Assembly: GCF_021134715.1 (NCBI RefSeq)
Contig: NC_060020.1
Span: 5,270,001-5,334,000 of the forward strand
Direction of reading: 5' to 3'
Length of the DNA: 64,000 nt
From: Daphnia pulex
Taxonomy: Eukaryota > Arthropoda > Branchiopoda > Diplostraca > Daphniidae
Position numbers and translations under genes: made by a program. The notes beneath the pieces were generated by a model. The model searched no databases and was not told the origin of the DNA. It saw nothing but the letters and a program-made list of their open reading frames with translations. This document shows, piece after piece, positions 59,601 through 64,000 of this stretch (position 1 is the stretch's first letter; each line of letters starts with the position of its first letter).

Positions 59601-62600
59601 GCGTAATCATCTGTGATTAATGACACCTCATATTAAAAGCCTATCCTATGTATACGTGTACACATATATATATTATAAATACCATTCTTAATGGCGCACT
59701 AGACTTTCTTGGTGAGCTCAAGTTTTTGATTCTTTACGACGACAATAAAGAAGAAAAAAGAGAAGAAGAAAAAAACCCCGGACACAATTGATGATGTCGA
59801 AGGTTTTGTCCAGGCGAAGGTTTTTTTATTTTATTTTTCACGTTTGCTGCTGTGGTAATTGGGAGAATTGGGCAATTGTATACGGGCCGGGCTGATTGGC
59901 AAATAATGAATCATTGGAGAGAATAAATGAGGTCAAACAATTGGTAGAGACTTTCTCCTCTATGTACCGTTGTTTGATTGTCTTATTATTACAGCACGTC
60001 GATATAGTAGACGCGCTGTTGAATTGCAATCAATTGATTGCGTTACGTCACAATTCAACAGGCTAAACAACTTTGTTCTCTCTCAGCCTGTTCCTCTCTC
60101 CTATACATGTTATTTCATAAGAGAGAGAAAAAAGGGAAGAAATAATTGACGCCGTGGGGGAGACGAGAAAAGAAAGAATATAAGAGGAACTACTATCGGT
60201 CCACTACCTTCGTCCTCCCCCACCAACCATAGCACTTATACCCCCCTGACAGCAGCCAGCAGCCAGAGCTCCCAGTTGGTCCCGACCGGAGTAGTACAGA
60301 ACAGCGCACAAAGGAAATAATAATATCTAAACAGAAAATAAAAGATGATGATTTTCCTTTTTTCTCTTTTGAACAACAAAAAAAGAGAGAGAGAAAAACA
60401 TTGGGGGGTATATATTTTCCTCTAGAGAAAAAAGTTGTGCTGTAATTTTCTTTTTTCGGTTGTTCACGGAATGGCTGCGGTCGGTCAAGGGGACGCGCGT
60501 AACTGAAAAAAACAAAAAATTCACGCCGAAGAAAAGAAAGAAACAACTTTTTTTTTTCTTATTTCCCCCCTTTTTTTTCTTTTATTATTTAACAAACGGT
60601 CGTACATTTATTCGTTCCGCGCCCTCGGTGACCTGCCTCCTTTCTCTCTCGACTCCCCCCGTGAGCCGCCGCGCACATGACGCCATCGTCGGGGATCAAA
60701 TAAATCGCTTGAAACGGACGTCATTTTTCCTCTTTTTTGTTACATTCGCTCACGCGCATCAGGAAAAATTTGTTTTCCTCCCCCCTCCATCCCCTTTCAC
60801 TGGTTCAATGAAATTTCTGGAGAAGGGATTAAAATTGTTATGTCCAAGCGCATTTTATATATCTGAAGAACATATTCCTCTCTGCCAAAGGATTTATAGC
60901 TACATCATCCCCAACACACATATAACAATACATGTGATGAAAAGCAAATAAACATCGGAATTATATTCGGGTACACGGAAAGATTTAATTATTTACTCTG
61001 CGAATGCAACTGTTGTGAGGATTTGGAGCGCTGCGGACCTGAGGGGATCGGATTAATTGATATGCACAGCTCTCTCAGCCCAGCACACGTATGCACACAT
61101 ATAGTCCAGCTCTGCAGGATTGATCTCTCTCTCTCTTAGCTGGCTCTCCTGTTATTATTATAATTCAGTTTGCTGCAGGCCAGGCAGCGCAGCACACACA
61201 CACACACAGCTGCACACATCAAGTTGAATCTATACTGGTTCAAAGGTTTCCCTGTGTGCACCATCGATACATGAAATATATGTTGTGTGTGCATGCTGTC
61301 TATATAGTACCACCACCACCGGCCCGTGTTTCACATATATGAGGGCGATTGAGTCGAGATGGATTATATAATAAGCCCCTTTTGCTGGGGCTCTCTGTGT
61401 GCCCCCCTTCTATATAGAGGCACCGTGATAAGAATTTTCTTTTTTCTTTTTTTATGTAATAAGAGTGTGGCGTGGTGATGATGTGAGAGCTGATAACGAG
61501 ATTTTTTTTTAAAGTGCTGGGCACCGTTTTTTTTTATTGTTTTCAACCCCGATGATGGCAGCAGCAGCAGCTCCGGGGTTTTGTTACTATAGCCCTGGAA
61601 AATGCCCGTCAGCGACGTCTCTCCATACAATGGGAAATTGATGTTGGGAAAAAATAAAGTTGAACTTCTCACTTCCAATATTTTTTTGATACAGTTTCAC
61701 TGCGGTGCAACGGCGGCTGCTGGACTGGAATAAGATAAGATAGAGCACAGACTCCATCGACTCAAACTACCCCAAAGTGTAGTACATAGGAGGGAATAAC
61801 ATGGTCTCGCGCGCGGAGGACGACGGAATTAAAAAGCAATCAGACTGGGCAGGATGAGGAGATGGTTTCGTTTCTATCTTCCCCCTCTTCTTCTTCGTAT
61901 TTTTCGCTGACTGTTTCATCAGATGGAACAGCACACCACATGCTGGAACATCATCCGCATGCAGGGGTTCTCCACCGTTGGCGGTGTCGATGGATCTATA
62001 GGGCCAACCCTCCTCCTCCTTCTTCTCTTCTGCTTGGCATTTTTCTTTCTATACAAGCGCTGCTGGACTGTTCTGCTGTGGTATAAATCAAGGTCGTAAA
62101 CCAGAGAGCCTCTCTCTCTCTCTCTGCTGGTGGAACACACATTTTCCTTTTTGCGGCGAAATGTTTTTGATCCGCTCCTGGGGTCGTGCCGCCGCGCTCG
62201 CGTTAGACACAAGAACCCAAAAAATAGAGAAAGGAACTCTCCTCCAAGCCTATCGGATATATAACAGCCCCATGGTATATACTACACATCGTCTATCTAT
62301 CCTTTGGAGAGAAGAGAATAATATCTAAATATATGGCACCCCCGTTTTCCTATCAACCGTAAAAAAACTATACTATAAAAGAAACCAAATTTAAAGGGAA
62401 GAAAAATATAAATCAAGACCTCAATGTATTTTTCTTTTTCTATTATATTGAACGCTGTAAAAGATATCAACAACTATATCAAAGTCGATTGAACGCAATC
62501 TTTTTTTTCTTTGACATTTTTTCTGATGGGTGACATGACCAAATTTGATACAATTCCACCACCACCATTTCTTTTTTTCGGGTCTTGATGAACGGCCATT

Positions 62601-64000
62601 CAAGCGAAACCTTGTTTTATATTTATTTCTTCATATTTTTTTTACAGAGATGCAATCAGTCCCGGCCGGGCTGTTGGAAATAAAGTTGCGTCGCATACGC
62701 CATCGGCTGAAAGTCTCCAAAAAGATGCGGTGGTGAGACCTTGATCGCCATTTCGCCTTGATGGTCACACATACATAATCATATCGGCTTGTTGCTGGCT
62801 GGCTGGCTGGCTGCTGCCGTCTTAATTGGCTATTGGCTTTGAATCACGGCCGCGTGAAACGACGGCTGATTGTAAACGTCCTTCCATACTACACCACACA
62901 ACATTGTCGGGCGTGTGTATATCTCTCCGCGCCACTGGCGATCGGCTAGATGGAAAAATGACGGAGCTCTTTTCTCTCTCTCGAGCTGCTGCTGAACTGC
63001 TGCTGGCCCAAAAAGTCATTTTCAATAGCTATTCGCCTTGAGGTCGTTCAGTCTCTGCTGTATGCGCTTAATTGACTATGGCACACACACAATCAACAAG
63101 CCCCTTCTATTAGACTTCACCCCCCTCTCAGACGAGAGTCCATTGATCCGTTTGTACTGAGCCGGGCGCCCAGCAGCAGCATTTGATACGCGATGAATAG
63201 CATCCCATATCGCCCAGTTACAACAACTTGAAAATGGAAAATGATCTCTCTGCTCTGCGCTTCTATATTATGTAACAACGTATGTATAACGTCTAGCTGG
63301 ACTGCAGTCTGAGGAGGATCAATTCGATATAATATCCATCTCCCGGTTGATAACGCACTGTGCTGGGCGGAGAGATTATGAACCGAGACTCTTTGGCGCT
63401 CTGCTGTGTACTTGGCGTATCAGGTATTTATTTCAAAAACAGTGTACAAGAGAGAGCACGATATCATACATATAGATTATGTTTTCCGTGTGTTGTTCGG
63501 CACTGTGTGTCTAATACAACAGCAGAGCATTGAGGGGAGGGGGTGGGGGGATCACTTGATACTACCGGGCAAAGTGCACATCATCATGGCAAAGAAGAGT
63601 CGTCATCACACACACACACACGAATGGGATTCGAGTCACTGAATGTTTCCTAGTCTCCTGGTAAACATGCTGTGTGAGTTCCTTGTACATCGCGTTGCTA
63701 TGGTTTCACTCCTCCTCTCTATATGAAACACATCCATGGTAGACGGGCGGACGGGCGGGCTGGATGGAAGTTATACACACACGACGCTGAAATAAATAAG
63801 CTGCTGCCTGATGAAAAACTGGCTGGTGGAGAGAGAACAGAGAGCTTGTTTCTGGCTGCTGATATATAGTACTCCGTGCCGCCCTCTGATACATATATAA
63901 TATGCTTTTATTATGTGCTGTGTGCTGCTGCTCCCCCCCTGCGAGTGTAGCCAAGTTGAATATGTCTACTATAGCCCCGGCGTCCTATTCTTATTAAATG
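56699..64000. other. Upstream flank of the Gln-rich gene; no further gene seen
   Basis: The probable promoter area is about 57200-57330, which is G+C-rich and contains ATGGC and GCCAT cores in inverted orientation at 57304-57308 and 57313-57317. TTTC repeats lie at 57134-57155. The rest to the window end is low-complexity with CA, TC, CTG and CCAC runs. A strong acceptor (tttttttacag, to ~62647) is followed by 30 codons to TGA at 62736 with no recognisable protein. Nothing else is supported. Confidence 0.5.

Overview
The window looks like nuclear DNA of an arthropod, most probably a branchiopod crustacean of the Daphnia type. Genes are split by very short GT-AG introns (mostly 59-102 nt), all recognisable proteins are metazoan, and there are no operons or Shine-Dalgarno sites. 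The species call is inference; no search could be run. Exon structures were built by hand from splice signals and phase, and each full gene model below sums to a whole number of codons.

Region 1 (1-20.7 kb) is gene-rich. A NOL7/UTP16-like nucleolar protein gene (minus, 181-1059) lies head to head with WTAP/fl(2)d (plus, 1431-2864), the regulatory subunit of the m6A writer complex. A 125-bp tandem duplication lies at 4902-5180. Next come two tandem, frame-broken copies of a tyrosine-rich secreted repeat protein (5347-6286 and 6375-7307), the first with a clear TATA+Inr promoter. About 6 kb of AT-rich DNA follows, holding a MITE-like inverted-repeat element, a triplicated 35-bp unit and an old divergent repeat family. 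Then come an F-box/leucine-rich-repeat gene (plus, 13275-15772), a POGLUT2/3 (KDELC) protein O-glucosyltransferase gene (minus, 16035-17933) and an MTBP gene (plus, 18135-20718). The last two diverge from a 201-bp spacer carrying an E2F consensus.

Region 2 (20.7-52.4 kb) is a gene desert of about 31.7 kb. It is crowded with homopurine/homopyrimidine tracts and CA, GA, CAG, CCAT, GAT and AAT microsatellites. Its one clear structured feature is a pair of ~240-bp direct repeats (44520 and 46168) bracketing about 1.4 kb of ordinary-composition DNA, possibly a non-autonomous mobile element.

Region 3 (52.4-64 kb) holds one two-exon gene on the minus strand (52384-56679). It encodes a 584-aa, Gln/Ser/Ala-rich, probably nuclear protein with two small cysteine clusters and a conserved-looking proline motif. 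I do not recognise it. Its first exon starts immediately after a CA microsatellite. The flanking desert could be its cis-regulatory territory, which is inference.

The recognised genes are housekeeping or cell-cycle functions (rRNA processing, m6A/splicing, ubiquitin ligation, Notch EGF-repeat glucosylation, origin firing). They do not form one pathway. I found no CRISPR array, tRNA, rRNA, phage or bacterial-type system.
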